Assembly (NCBI RefSeq): GCF_963583255.1
Contig: NC_084804.1
Coordinates: 23,318,061-23,382,060, forward strand
Direction of reading: 5' to 3'
DNA length: 64,000 nt
Source of the DNA: Pyrus communis
Lineage: Eukaryota > Streptophyta > Magnoliopsida > Rosales > Rosaceae
The translations under genes were made by a program, and so were the position numbers. The notes beneath the pieces were generated by a model. That model saw only the letters and a list, made by a program, of their open reading frames with translations. It searched no databases and had not been told where the DNA came from. Below are positions 34,813 through 45,801 of the stretch, piece by piece; position 1 is the stretch's first letter, and each line of letters begins with the position of its first letter.

Positions 34813-35797
34813 TCCACTCCTTTGCCATTGGAATAAAATATTAATTAATTATTAATAAATTAAGAACTTTTATTTTAAAGATTAAAGTTAATTAAAAAAG
34901 TATATTAATTAGTTATTTTGAAACAAATATTTTGTTAATTAAAAAGGCTTGATTAAAAGTAATTTTACTTTAAAGCTTATAAAAAACAAAAACAAAAACA
35001 AAAAACAATGAAGGTTGGCTTCCTATCAAGACCTCTTCGCAGGCCGACCTCTCTACCGATGCTCTTACTTCGGCAAGAACCAAAATCAACCCTTCTGTGA
35101 AAGTACCTTCACGTTCATCCTCCTTTTTCTTCCTTCTCTCTCCAACCTTCCAAATTTGTTTCTCCGAGGGTTCCAAGTCAGAGCCAGAAGCCCTTTTCTT
35201 CGTCATCACCTTTGTCGTCCTCCGTGGAATCCCCTACTACTTGCACGTATTCTAAGCAGTCGCTCATGGAGGTCGCGAAGGCCATTTATGAAGGGAAATT
35301 TGAGGCTGGGACGGATAGTCTCGCCCACATACCCAATTTTTTAAAAGGAAAACTAATGAAAATAGCTTCAAAACTTTACATTTTAACCAAAAACTATCTA
35401 ATAACTTTATTTTATAATAAGGACAAGAAAAAGAAAATAAACTTACCATACGTGCTTGAGTGGACTGGCCAGTGACTATGCCAAATGTTTTCATCAACAT
35501 TTTCTTTTCTTAGAATATGAAAAAAAAACTTCAAATTAAATTACTTCCCTAGTTTTGTTTTTGTAGAGTTGCTTCCTCACAGTAGTCAAGATGATGAGAG
35601 ATTTTTCAATGTGCCTGGAACACGGTACACCATACACCATATGTCTCTATATAAGTGGTGAGATTCTTGTGTTAAAAAATTAATAACATAATACGTGATG
35701 TACCACTTGTGTTATGGGCACAAGGAAAAAAATCTCCAAGATGACACTCAAGCTCAAGAAATTGGATGGAGAGCTACATTTAATTATTGTAGGTATG
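34813..35797. other. Unassigned region between repeats, with unrecognised coding-like stretch
   Basis: About 35000-35340 has a higher GC content and clean short open frames than its flanks, for example a plus-strand frame reading PTTCTYSKQSLMEVAKAIYE from about 35230. I do not recognise a domain. It could be a captured gene fragment within the element bounded by inverted repeats at 34453-34812 and 38700-38885. Confidence 0.3.
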
Positions 35798-35802
35798 TAT
35801 AT

Positions 35803-37088
35803 TGTGACGACCCATCCCTAATTTTCTATGTAATCTCTCCCCGAGTATGTAAATTGACATTTATGCCCTTGTGGCAAGTGTCGTGGACGTGTTTATTTGT
35901 TCTTAAATTATTTTTCTTGCTATCGTAATTAATTAGTATTCGTTGATACGATCGCGTGAGCACGAGTTGGACCCGAATTAGATTCGTAACAAAAAGGTTA
36001 CATTACGTTAAAGTACGTAATTGACGGGTAAAATTGTACACAAGTGCGTGTTAATTTACCAGTGTTAGAAACATTGTTTTCTGATAGGATTCCTGATTTC
36101 TTTTTACTGTTAAGCCTGAAAATCTTATCCCTTCTTTTCTTTAAAACCGGACCTGTGCCCTACACCTTACCACCAATCAAATATGTCCCTCACACTTCTC
36201 ACCCAATCAGTTTCTCTCCCTTTTTCTCTTTGCCCAATTAGAAAAGTCACACACTCTCTCTCTTCTCTCTCACTCACCAAAGCTCTTTTTCTCTGCAACA
36301 AGGAAGACCAACGTCAAAACCTTGTAGATCGAGCTCAATAACCACACCATCACACTCCTCTCATCACTATGAACTCAACCATACCTTCAGATCATGCGTT
36401 GGTTGAGTTTTGAGTGGTCAACGCAGAGCAACTCGAAAGCTCCGACTCGGTGAGTTCTACATTGACGTGATCTAACCGCGGTCCAAGGTTTTGAAGGTTG
36501 GGGAAGCTTCCACACAACTCTAGGGAGACCCTAGACTAAGTTTGGAGTGAAGTTAAGGCGAAAACATATAGTTTCAATGAGTTGAAATAAGGTCTAAAAG
36601 CTTCGAGCTAATTTCAGACAATTTTCGTCCACTTTTTGGACTTTTCGAAGGTATAAAATTGTTCTTCTCTTCATTCCCTTCATTTCCATATAAAGTGTGT
36701 CGAAAATGGTTGAGAAATAAAGAAGATATGAAGTTTTGAAAATTTTCCAGAAGTCGGCGAGTTTTTCTAGTTTTCTGTGAAACCAGACGGCGGCGGATGA
36801 CAAGGCTCACCGAAAAAGACAAGGAATATTCCGTCAAAGTTGATGGAATATTCTAACAGTGTCAAGTAACGCCGTTAACTTTTAACGGAATATTCTGTCA
36901 CTTTAACAGAATATTCCTAACTACCATTAGGTTTCTGTCAGACACGTGTCTGCGCGTGGCCACACGTATGGCCGTGGGTTGGACTTTTGGTTTTAATTTA
37001 TTCATAATTTTCTTCCATCACTTGCACTTTTGGTTATGTCTTCTTCACATGACGGCCAGCACACCTTGATTTTGGTCGAGGTGTGTCA
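35803..37088 (-). mobile_element. LTR-type element, family B copy 2 (solo LTR)
   Basis: Plus-strand ends TGTGACGACCCATCCCTAAT and GTCGAGGTGTGTCA, flanked by a perfect 5-bp duplication TATAT (35798-35802 and 37089-37093). Its right end reverse-complemented (TGACACACCTCGACC...) matches the left end of the copy at 6302, including a block with GTGCTGGCCGTCA. At 1286 bp it is shorter than the others and has no coding domain. Confidence 0.85.
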
Positions 37089-37279
37089 TATATAATGTGA
37101 GGGAACTTTAATTTGGTAATTGAAAACAGCTTTTAAATATATAATTACTGAGAACATAATCTTCTCAAGGTTTTGATTTAAAGGATAACTTCTAGGCTAA
37201 TCGTTTTTGGCATAATGGATGCTTTTACAAGACTGAACAGGGTCTAAGTTTCAAACCTTATGAAAGTAAATGAAGAATG

Positions 37280-37605
37280 AGGCACCATTTATAAAACTTG
37301 ACCAACAAGTAAACACTATTTATGAAACTGGACCAATAAGTAAACACTGTTTATGAGACAAAACCAAGAATTTAGACACTATTTATAATACTAAACCAAT
37401 AGGTGGAAACTATTTATGAAACTGGATCAAAAACTAGACACTATTTATGAAACATGACCAAGAAGTAAGGACTATTTATGAAAGTGGACCAATAATTGGG
37501 CACTATTTATGAAAGTGGACCAAGAAAGAGATAATATTTATGAAACTGTACCATTACTATACAATATTTATGAAACTTGATCCAATAACTAGGCACTATT
37601 TATGA
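37280..37605 (+). repeat. Minisatellite, about 10 copies of a 30-38-bp unit
   Basis: Units resemble CACTATTTATGAAACTGGAC followed by CAATAAGTA. They recur about ten times with substitutions and small indels. Fragments of related sequence, including an inverted TTTCATAAACAGTGTTT, reappear just after the poly-A at 38198-38213. Confidence 0.85.
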
Positions 37606-37685
37606 ACCATGTGGGAGAAGGGGGAGCAAAGACTTGTCACAAGGCCGCAACATGGGGTAGGGGGATGGTTTAGGAGAGATGGGTG

Positions 37686-38177
37686 AAGCTTCCATTTCAA
37701 ACCATTAAGGTTAATTGTGATGGTGCTTAGTGTTCTCGAATGGGGATTGGTGGATTTGGGTGGGTGGCTAGAGACTTTGCAAGGATTTTCCAGGGGGGCG
37801 GAGGTGTTAGGGGTGTCTTGTGTGGGTCTAGTTTGTTGGCGGAAGCGGAGGTGGTAAGGTAGGGTTTGTTGGCTTGTATGGAGAGAGGTTATGGAAGGGT
37901 TCAGATTGAAACTGACTCGAAGATGCTTGTGGAGATGTTAAATGACCTTCTTTTGCCGGAGGCTAGCATTGAAGGAATATTATGGAACATTGAGTATAGT
38001 AAAAACCAATTGAATTGTGTGGATTTTCTTTATACTCCTCGAGCCTGTAATGAGGCTGCACATTTGGTGGCAAAGTTTGTCATGCGTATAGGGGGTTCTT
38101 ATTTGTGGGATTGCTTGGAGCCGGAGTGGTTATTTAACACTCTGGCTATTGATGTAAACATTTATGTTCGTATCTAA
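37686..38177 (+). pseudogene. RNase H-like domain (RVT_3 type) of a non-LTR retrotransposon, broken
   Basis: Plus-strand translation gives the 3' RNase H domain seen at the end of plant LINE-type reverse transcriptases: VNCDGA (first Asp), GGFGWVARD, LLAEAEV (Glu), ACMERGYGRVQIETDSK (second Asp), and a final ACNEAAHLVAKF block. Two in-frame stops interrupt it, one just after NCDGA and one after AEVVR. A poly-A run at about 38198-38213 follows, as expected at a LINE 3' end. No reverse transcriptase is found upstream, so this is a 5'-truncated remnant. Confidence 0.85.
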
Positions 38178-38213
38178 TAATATTATCCTTTGACAAATTA
38201 AAAAAAAAAAAAA

Positions 38214-38699
38214 ACTTGACCAATAAATAGTGTTCAGTTTCATAAACAGTGTTTGTGATGGACGTGCGGGGTCCCGTGCATCAGGGTTTTTTTATTTATA
38301 ATTTTTTATATTAAAATTATGTCATTTTCATTAAACTTTAAGTTCTTTTGTCATTTTTATTAAAATTTAAGGGTTTTCATTAATATTTCATTCTTTTTCA
38401 TTAAATAAAGTTATAGCATGATTTTTTTTTATTAAAAACCCATTTCATGAAAGCTCCATTTTTTAAAACATTATTTTTTCCCCAAAAACTTATCATTAGT
38501 TTGGAATTTGAAGATTTTCAATTTCGATTGAGGAGAAATTCAACTTTAATAGACCTAACTGAATCTTCCCTTTTTTGCAAGGGGTTTTCCGATCTCGAAG
38601 TCCGGCTGGTTTTCTTGCGTTTTCAAGGGTTTCGATTCCATTCCCTCTGAGTTTTAAGGAATGAATTTTTTGTGAATTAAAGCCACACGGAGAGAAAAG
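38214..38699. other. AT-rich spacer, no gene seen
   Basis: Contains a short GC-rich piece near 38260-38285 and T-rich DNA. Open frames are short and unrecognised. It lies between the LINE remnant and the inverted repeat beginning near 38700. Confidence 0.3.
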
Positions 38700-38885
38700 A
38701 GATTGGAAAAGAAATGGATCCCGCTCCTGCCACATCATCATTTAACAGCTAAATTGAAAGAAAATTTAATGGAGGTGTGACATTCCAACGAATTCATAAG
38801 TTGAGCTATGACATTGCAATGTTTAAAACATGAGGTATGAGATTATGATTCGATCCATAGTTGAGGCAGTTTTGTGTAATTTACC
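38700..38885 (-). repeat. Inverted copy of the repeat at 34665-34812
   Basis: Reverse complement shows the same order of blocks as 34665-34812: AACTTATGAATTCGTT, TTTTAAACATTGCAATGTCA, TGATGATGTGG and the GGTAAATTACACAAAA terminus. Together they may form the terminal inverted repeats of a DNA element of about 4.4 kb that was later enlarged by the solo LTR at 35803-37088. Confidence 0.65.
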
Positions 38886-39477
38886 TAATTATTTTATTTC
38901 ATTTAAAATATTATTTAAAAATAAATAAATAAATAACCAAACCCACCCATCCATAGTCCCCATCCTTCCCCTCACTTCTCTCTCTCGCCATGCCCAAAAC
39001 CACCATCCCACCCCTCTTTCTCCCCATCCTGTCGTCGACACCGCCATTGTCTGCAAGCTCCAAGCCCTAGGCTTCACGAACCTTGTCCTCCACACCCACG
39101 CTAACGTCAAGAAGCCCCATAAATGTACCTGCACCACTGAACCTCATCGAACCCCAAACCAAACCTTAGAAACCCAATCGAACCTGCTTTCCATTCGATC
39201 CCAAAACCCCACCACAACCACCTCCCATACCTTGAGACAAAACCCACAAACCTAGTTGAGCAAAGGCCGAAGCTTTCTCCGATCCCAAATTGCCACCACA
39301 TGTTCGGAACATGAGAGTTAGATGCACATGAATTTTCAGAGGCAGTAATAGAGGTGTCAGACGGGGTAGCAACAGAGCATACTTAGCTTGCGAATTCCAA
39401 TTGGGATTTGATTTGCTTGAGTAAATTAAAAATTGGGGATTGAAATTGTAAAATAATAGGTAGTGAAATATTTGGGT
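38886..39477. other. Intergenic, no gene recognised
   Basis: C-rich, low-complexity plus strand (about 38940-39240) that gives G-rich frames on the minus strand. I recognise no family. It ends at the target-site duplication of the next element. Confidence 0.3.
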
Positions 39478-39482
39478 TGAAG

Positions 39483-41935
39483 TGTAACAACCCGTCCCTA
39501 ATTTTACGATTTTATTAATTTTAAATGAGTGAATTGACCAAAATGCCCCTACAAGTGAGATTGTTGACTTTCGTTGACCGTCATTTCGTGACGCGTATAA
39601 GCTATTATTTTACTGTATATTCTCGAAGTACTCGATGGTACAAACGCATAGGAGCAAGCTGAATTTTATTTGGAGCTATGATGAAGATTTTACGGAACTA
39701 CGAAACTTAAGAGTGTTTAATGAAATTTGAATTTTGTGTATTTTATTATTTTCTGGCCAGACAATTTTAAATTTTGTATAATTTTTCTGGCCCATAAGGC
39801 CCACACCAACACAAACTCTCCTATCATCTCTTACCATGTGTCACTCATCCCCCCAACTTTTTGGGACACTTTCTTTTTTTTTTCTCTAACTCTTCTGGCT
39901 TTCTCTCTCTCTCTCACTCTAACTCTTTCACTCTCTCCCTTTCTTTCCTCTGCAATGGCACATTGTGGACCACCGAGGCACCATCAACCTCCCCATTCCC
40001 GCGAGATCGACCACCCACTAAACTAACACCTTTATCTCTCCTCTGTAACCAAGTTTCCATCACCACCATCGAACCAGGACACCCATGCCGTTACCTCCAT
40101 GTTTCCCAACAAGTACCTTGTGAATTTCAGTGTAAGTAAGCCTAAAAAATCCCCAAGATCTTCATAGATAGTGTTTAGGAGTACAATCAGGATGTTTTTT
40201 AGACATTTTGGTGGCTTTTGGTGCAAAGAAACATTGGGGGAAACTCTCCCTAGTTTTCTAGTGAGAATCTGACGGCTTCGAGCTGTTTTTCGGCCAACTC
40301 TAACCACGACCAAGGAACCCAATGGTATATTTCGATTCCTTGTTTCTTGGGCTTCCACTTAATATATTGGATGACTAGTTTTAGGGGAGATTTGTGGTTG
40401 ATTGGAAAAGGGGATTTCCGGCTTTCTCTTTCACTAAATCTGGCAACCTGAAATCAGATCGACCCAACCCGTGAGGAAAAAAAAAAAAGGATCCAAAAAC
40501 CCAGATTCGGATTCGAACCTGAGATTTGGCCCGACCCATTTCCTAAATGGATTTGGAATATTCTCTAGAATATTCCTTGCGTTGACTTTTCCGAAATTTT
40601 CTCGAAAACCCTCATAGCCTAATTTCAACGTCCCGAGTCTATTTTTGACATCATTTTAGTGAAATTCTGAAGATTTAACGTAGTTGACTGGCTTGGCGTC
40701 TCGGTTGACTTTTTGCAATGGTTGACTTTTTGCAAAATTTGCCAAGGACCCTTTTTAGCGTATTTCGACGCCCTAATTCTAAATCCGCACTCTATTTTCC
40801 CAAATTTAATCATTTTAGTTGAGTTTTTACTTACGAGACTCAATATTATGTTTAGGTGAGATTACTATCGTAGACTTCGACTTTCCTAGTTTGAATGGCT
40901 ATGACCTTGCAAGTATCTATGAGTGTGTCTTTTCTTTTATATAGTGTGTGTATATATATGTTTAGTTTCCATATATACATCTAATAACGAAGCTTCTACG
41001 TGGTTGCCATAATTAAATTAGTGTTTACAAGAAATGTCGTAATGATGAGAATTAGGAAATCATTATAATCCTACATGATGCATAGGTATCCGTACTATTT
41101 TGGGATGCCTTAATCATATTTATGGTTATAGATAGTATTATGTTGACATGAATTACCGATTTACCGTTGCATGATTTTATTTATGTTATTTGCTCATCGT
41201 GTGCTACACTGGTGTTAGTACTCGCCCGTGCTAGGGCAGCTTCACGAGTATGTTCACATCGCACTGCACACTCATTTTGGATACATTGTAGGTGTCTGTC
41301 TTATTTAGGACTCGTATGTGATGCGCATAACGCTAGTTTTCACGTGATTGTAGACTAGAGCGTAAATCATTATTACACCCAGTCCTGTTTATGTTAGAAT
41401 ACCTTTACATGAACTTGTGTGTTAGCATATGTCGATGAGCACTCAATATGATATGTTTGTTTATGCGAGATTATGTGACTACCGTACGTTAGGCGTTTGT
41501 TTACGAAATATTGTGACGTATTGAGTTCTTGAAATATTGCAAGCTACGGGAAGTATTTTCACACTATACATAGTATGTATATTTGGAAACTATACTTGTT
41601 TTACGGTGAGGCATTATTATGTTTTCGAAAAGGTTTTTACAAAGCTTTATGTTTAGGCCACTCACCTTTGTTTTTTCTACTCTCCAGGATTTAGTGGCAG
41701 TGTTCGTGTCAACGAGGATTTTTTGCAAACGCTGATATAGGAAACTATTTCGAATGGTATAGTTCTTATTCTAATTTTACTATACTTATGCTCTGACATC
41801 ACGTGCGAAATGGGTTCATCTTTGCTCACAAGCGCACTCTTGCATTTAGGCACTTTTAAGTTTAAATTTACGCACATTTTCCCCATCAAACAGCTCGATT
41901 TGGAATCCAAATGGACATTTCGGGTCAAGGTGTCA
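39483..41935 (-). mobile_element. LTR-type element, family B copy 3 (solo LTR)
   Basis: Begins TGTAACAACCCGTCCCTAAT and ends GGGTCAAGGTGTCA, with a perfect 5-bp duplication TGAAG on both sides (39478-39482 and 41936-41940). The left end matches the left end of the copy at 35803. Length 2453 bp. No coding domains. An AT-rich TATATATATG stretch lies near 40950. Confidence 0.85.
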
Positions 41936-41999
41936 TGAAGAGCAGTAGGCACCCAAAGCCAAGGAGAGATGGTAGTAATTGGCAGGTGAGGGTGGCAGT

Positions 42000-42089
42000 G
42001 GAGGAGTGAGGGTGACATTGTAATTTTTAAAACATGAGGCATGAGATTATGGTTTGACCCATAGTTAAGGTAGTTTTGTGTAATTTACC
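42000..42089 (-). repeat. Further copy of the GTGTAATTTACC repeat
   Basis: Contains TTTTTAAAACATGAGG, CATGAGATTATGGTTTGACCC and the terminus TTTTGTGTAATTTACC, in the same orientation as 38700-38885 and inverted relative to 34453-34812. Confidence 0.6.
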
Positions 42090-43400
42090 CTTTGAAGTTT
42101 GAATATCAAACAATCCAAAATTGAACTCAACCTTAATGTATAGGTTGAGTTTTCTATGGTGCGACAAAGCTTTGCGGAGGCGTGCAAACTAAATGGGGGC
42201 CGTTGGATGAAATCTGAACAGTTAGAAAATCAATCCATCAAAATGAGCTTTGGGTGAAACCGGGTCATAAATGACTCATCACTAATTGAAAACAGTAACC
42301 TGCATCAATTCAAAATTTTTGAAATTTAAACTCTCCTCCCCTCCCTCCCTGACATCAAGAGTTACCACCTTAAATTTATTTTCTCCCAACACTCTCTATC
42401 TCTCGCCAACCCTCTACCATCATTCACATTGAAAAGTTGCTTACTGTTCAAAATTTTCGTTGTCGTTCGAAACCCAGTCATAGTTGCATTGTGCTTGTCG
42501 TCTCTTGCCTCGCTGCACTTCCACACTAAGGTTTAGAAATTCAAGTAGGTTTGGTTCAAGGGTGAGTAGTTGGTTCGACAAAAATGACATGGTGCTTGCT
42601 TAGCTCAAGTTAGGTTCAGAGTCGTTGCTTCTCCCAATAGTCGACGTCATACTTCATTCCCCAAAGTAAATTTGAAATTTGGTGAATTAGGAAATATGGA
42701 ACCCTAGGAATATTTTTTTTTCTTTGTAAATTCGATCAATTTGATTAATTATGCAAGTTGATTGATGAAATTAGTTGAAATTGGTGGATATTTGTCAAAT
42801 GTTTGGAAAATTTCAGTGGATTTGGGTTTATAAATGTTGTTGATAGGTTATGTGTAAGGGATAGGTCGTCCAGTTTTGTTTTTTTTTTCAAGTTATATTG
42901 TTGAGTTGGGAATGATTTGTGTTGATCAAATCTTTTTTCATATTTTTTACATTTCTACCTTTGTTTATTATTAATTATTAATTACAAATTAATGTTTTAC
43001 ACATTAAGTTCCAAATGGCATACCATGATGCTGCCACATGGATAATTTCAGGTGACAAATGCAGGCGCCAAATGAAAATGTAAGGGGACTTTTTTCCCTC
43101 CTAATCCCTTGGTCTTTACTGAAGACGTCAAATAAGAGATTTTAATCCCATCTTATCATCCAAACCCCCTAATTACATTCCACAAATTTTTACCAACTCC
43201 AATCTCCTTTCTTAAATTCCTTTGCTTCTCCTTAAATCTTTAATTTTCCATCAACTGCACTCAATCATGACAATAACACCCAATTTGCCTCCAATTTTAT
43301 TAAATACACCAACCAGCACCCAAAACTTCATCCCAAATCCTCTTTAATACACCAACATCCATAACTCATCCGCCAATTAATACCCCACCTCCCAAAACAA
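42090..43400. other. Intergenic, no gene recognised
   Basis: AT-rich, with pyrimidine-rich tracts near 42335-42420 and 43140-43390. No domain, RNA gene or clear element boundary seen. Confidence 0.3.
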
Positions 43401-43402
43401 AT

Positions 43403-43786
43403 ATGGTCATCTTTAATACTCCCAATTCCAATTATGTTTGTCCTACACCCAACTCTAAATTTCAGCATCCAATCACAGTGAATATACCCCCTACCAAAGA
43501 CTCAAACTGTGTCAAGAAGAGGCCGCTGCTACTAGTTATTCCAAGCATTTATTTTCAGGTAGACATAACTCAACACAGTGTCTTTTGTTTTGGAAGACAC
43601 CTTGAGTTCATTGGGAAAATCAAACGCGTTCCTGGTGAGTTGAGTATTGTTCAAAAGGCAAACCAAGAATTAAAAACTGAGGCAATGAGGTTGCTTATCA
43701 GCATCCAACACATGAAATACTTGAATGCAATTGAACAAATAGACAAATCTAAGGGTTGTACCTACACTAAGGAGAAGTGGAATTGA
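43403..43786 (+). CDS. Unrecognised open frame, 127 aa
   Basis: ATG at 43403 to TGA at 43786. The N-terminal third is Pro/Asn-rich (PTPNSKFQHP and similar); the C-terminal half is more protein-like, with QVDITQHSVFCFGRHLEFIG followed by a predicted helical segment (VQKANQELKTEAMRLLISIQ). I recognise no family. It could be a remnant of a transposon gene, because related decayed frames and repeats lie just downstream (43.9-45.4 kb). No introns can be proposed with confidence. Confidence 0.25.
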   Translation: MVIFNTPNSNYVCPTPNSKFQHPITVNIPPTKDSNCVKKRPLLLVIPSIYFQVDITQHSVFCFGRHLEFIGKIKRVPGELSIVQKANQELKTEAMRLLISIQHMKYLNAIEQIDKSKGCTYTKEKWN

Positions 43787-43928
43787 GGAAGAACATGTTG
43801 TGCACAAAGAGGTTAATTCTTTTAAGTTTTATGCCTAACTTGTGTTGCCCAATGGTCAAGCAATTCATGATGTAACCGTAGATGAGGTCCTTGGTTATGG
43901 TAATGCTTCACCTAATTAACTTTGTCTA

Positions 43929-44110
43929 AGTAGGATTAGTACCTGTTTTTTGGAACACAAATGTTTGTAGAATGCCCTTAAGATTAGATGTGGAAGTGGG
44001 ATGAGTACATGTTTTTTGGAACACAAATTCATGTAGAATGTCTTTAAGATTAGATGTGGGAGTGGGATGAGTACATGTTTTTTGGAACACAAATGTTTAT
44101 ACACTTTCTT
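43929..44110 (-). repeat. Tandem repeat of about 66 bp, nearly three copies
   Basis: Each unit includes GTACATGTTTTTTGGAACAC (first copy with two changes), AAAT..TGTAGAATG and TTAAGATTAGATGTGG. The period is close to 66 bp, a multiple of three, so the minus strand reads as a repeated peptide containing LCSKKHVLIPLPHLIL; this may be incidental. Confidence 0.8.
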
Positions 44111-44340
44111 CAACAATGGATGTGGGAATGGTGATATGTTTTTGTTTACTACTGAGTTTTCTCTCACTTTTGTCTTTGAAAATTTATTTTCTGCTACTGG
44201 AATGACCAAAGTGACAAGACTACCTGAGCGTAGACACATTTCTTCATAAGTGCTCATAAAGACACACACGTTAAAACTGTCAAAATTTTGGCCTATTAAA
44301 TGTGACTATATACGAACTCAACATTTTGTTGCCACTATAG

Positions 44341-44834
44341 CACATTCTTAATGTCGTTATTGTAAAAGGCTTTGGATATGGAAGGATTCTTGATGAACAA
44401 GTAGTTGTAAACTAACTCCCTAACTGCCTTACAAAACTATTCACAAGCCATCATATACCTACAATAGGCAGTCATAAATCCATCATTTCCATCTAGTTTT
44501 TGTTGGTGTTACATTTAATGACATCTAAATTGATCCTCTATAAATGGAAACCAAGGACAATTCATTAGCCAACACTTACTTCGTCGACAATACATCCTTA
44601 ATGTAGTTACACAAAAAAGGTAACCAATTGGAAGGAATATTGATGAGAAACTAGTTGTAAACAAACTACCTAACAACTTTACACAACTATTCATAAGCCA
44701 TCATATACCTATAACAGACTCTCATTTATTTTTGTTTCCATCCATTCTTTGTTGGTGTGGCATTTAATGCCTTCTAAATTGATTGTCTATAAAAGCAAGG
44801 CAAAAACAATTCAGTAGCCAACACTTTCTTCAGC
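44341..44834 (+). repeat. Direct tandem duplication of about 250 bp with TATA-like boxes
   Basis: Copy 1 (44341-44590) and copy 2 (44591-44834) share TCTTAATGT/CCTTAATGT, TAGTTGTAAAC, AAGCCATCATATACCTA, TTGTTGGTGT and GCCAACACTT. Each has a TATA-like element near its 3' end (CTATAAATGG at about 44538, CTATAAAAGC at about 44787). The second is about 70 bases upstream of the ATG at 44860, so the duplicated unit resembles a promoter. Confidence 0.7.
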
Positions 44835-44859
44835 GATAACCATAACAACAACACATGTC

Positions 44860-45120
44860 ATGGCTTTGTTAGGGAGTGATGGTGATTCTGATGATCCGAC
44901 TGATCAAATTGCAGAAGCAAAGAGCAAATTTTCTGCCAACTCACGCTCCATCAATAAATGGTATCAAAAGTGCCTCGAACATAAGTCCACAATGGTTGCA
45001 TTATAGTAACAACTTAACGAGGCGTTGTACAAATTAGCCAAGTACAAACTCCAAATACATATCCAAAAGCGTAAGTATGATGAACTAGTTCTAAAAGAGG
45101 TAGAAGATGGTACATCGTAG
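44860..45120 (+). pseudogene. Small unrecognised gene remnant with two internal stops
   Basis: From ATG 44860 one frame reads 49 codons (start MALLGSDGDSDDPTDQ, then a helical, charged stretch INKWYQKCLEHKS), meets TAG and TAA side by side, and continues in the same frame for 35 codons with the same composition (LNEALYKLAKYKLQIHIQKR) to TAG at 45120. The continuity across the stops suggests a coding sequence of about 85 residues, possibly coiled-coil, that has decayed. Family unknown. A further open frame starts 12 bases later at 45133. Confidence 0.35.
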
Positions 45121-45132
45121 TTCAATCATTTC

Positions 45133-45411
45133 ATGGGCGATGAAGCAGCTCCAAGAAGATCCGCTTTTTATGATGGGTTTAAGAAATTTCGTTCATATTT
45201 CCATCAGGTTCAATTGGGATATGATTGGGACAACGTCATGGCCTACACATGGATGACATTGTTAGAGATGGTGGTGAGCACATGGAGCACGAGTACGGCA
45301 AGGAGGCTCACAATGCACCCAATGATTCTTAGCCTGAAATCTCCCTTCCTATATATTTGCTCCCATTGTTACTCTTTACATTTTGTAGGGACCTTTGTAA
45401 CTATATCATAA
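45133..45411 (+). CDS. Unrecognised open frame, 92 aa
   Basis: ATG at 45133 to TAA at 45411. The first half, beginning MGDEAAPRRSAFYDGFKKFR, looks like real protein (aromatic and charged, low AT bias); the second half is less convincing. It follows the decayed frame at 44860-45120 and may be part of the same former gene or transposon. No family recognised. Confidence 0.25.
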   Translation: MGDEAAPRRSAFYDGFKKFRSYFHQVQLGYDWDNVMAYTWMTLLEMVVSTWSTSTARRLTMHPMILSLKSPFLYICSHCYSLHFVGTFVTIS

Positions 45412-45497
45412 TTTGAACCTTAAGTACATCTCTCAAGTATTAGTTTCATAAACGTTCATAAGGTGTCACAAATATTCATATGAATTCCTAACGTGCC

Positions 45498-45762
45498 TCG
45501 AGATGGGCAACGGTTATGGTAGGCGGGTAACCGTGGTTATTTACCCATAACCGTTTATGTTCATACCCGCATAACCGTTTACCCATTGGGTAATTGCATA
45601 AACAATTATACCTATACCCATAACCGTTTATAAATGGTTAACCATACCCATAATTGTGTTACCATTTAACCATAATTGTTTACCCATTTAACCATAACTA
45701 TTTACCCGTTTATCCTTTCTTTTTTTTTTACCCATTTACCCCTTTTTTAACCCGTCTACATG

Positions 45763-45801
<39 letters not shown>

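Noticed and set aside
38889..39372. Trp/Gly-rich minus-strand frames
   Set aside because: They are the complement of a C-rich low-complexity stretch; overlapping frames in different phases look equally open, which argues against coding.
43916..44269. 117-aa minus-strand frame with repeated LCSKKHVLIPLPHLIL peptides
   Set aside because: It is explained by the 66-bp tandem repeat whose period is a multiple of three; no start context or family supports it.
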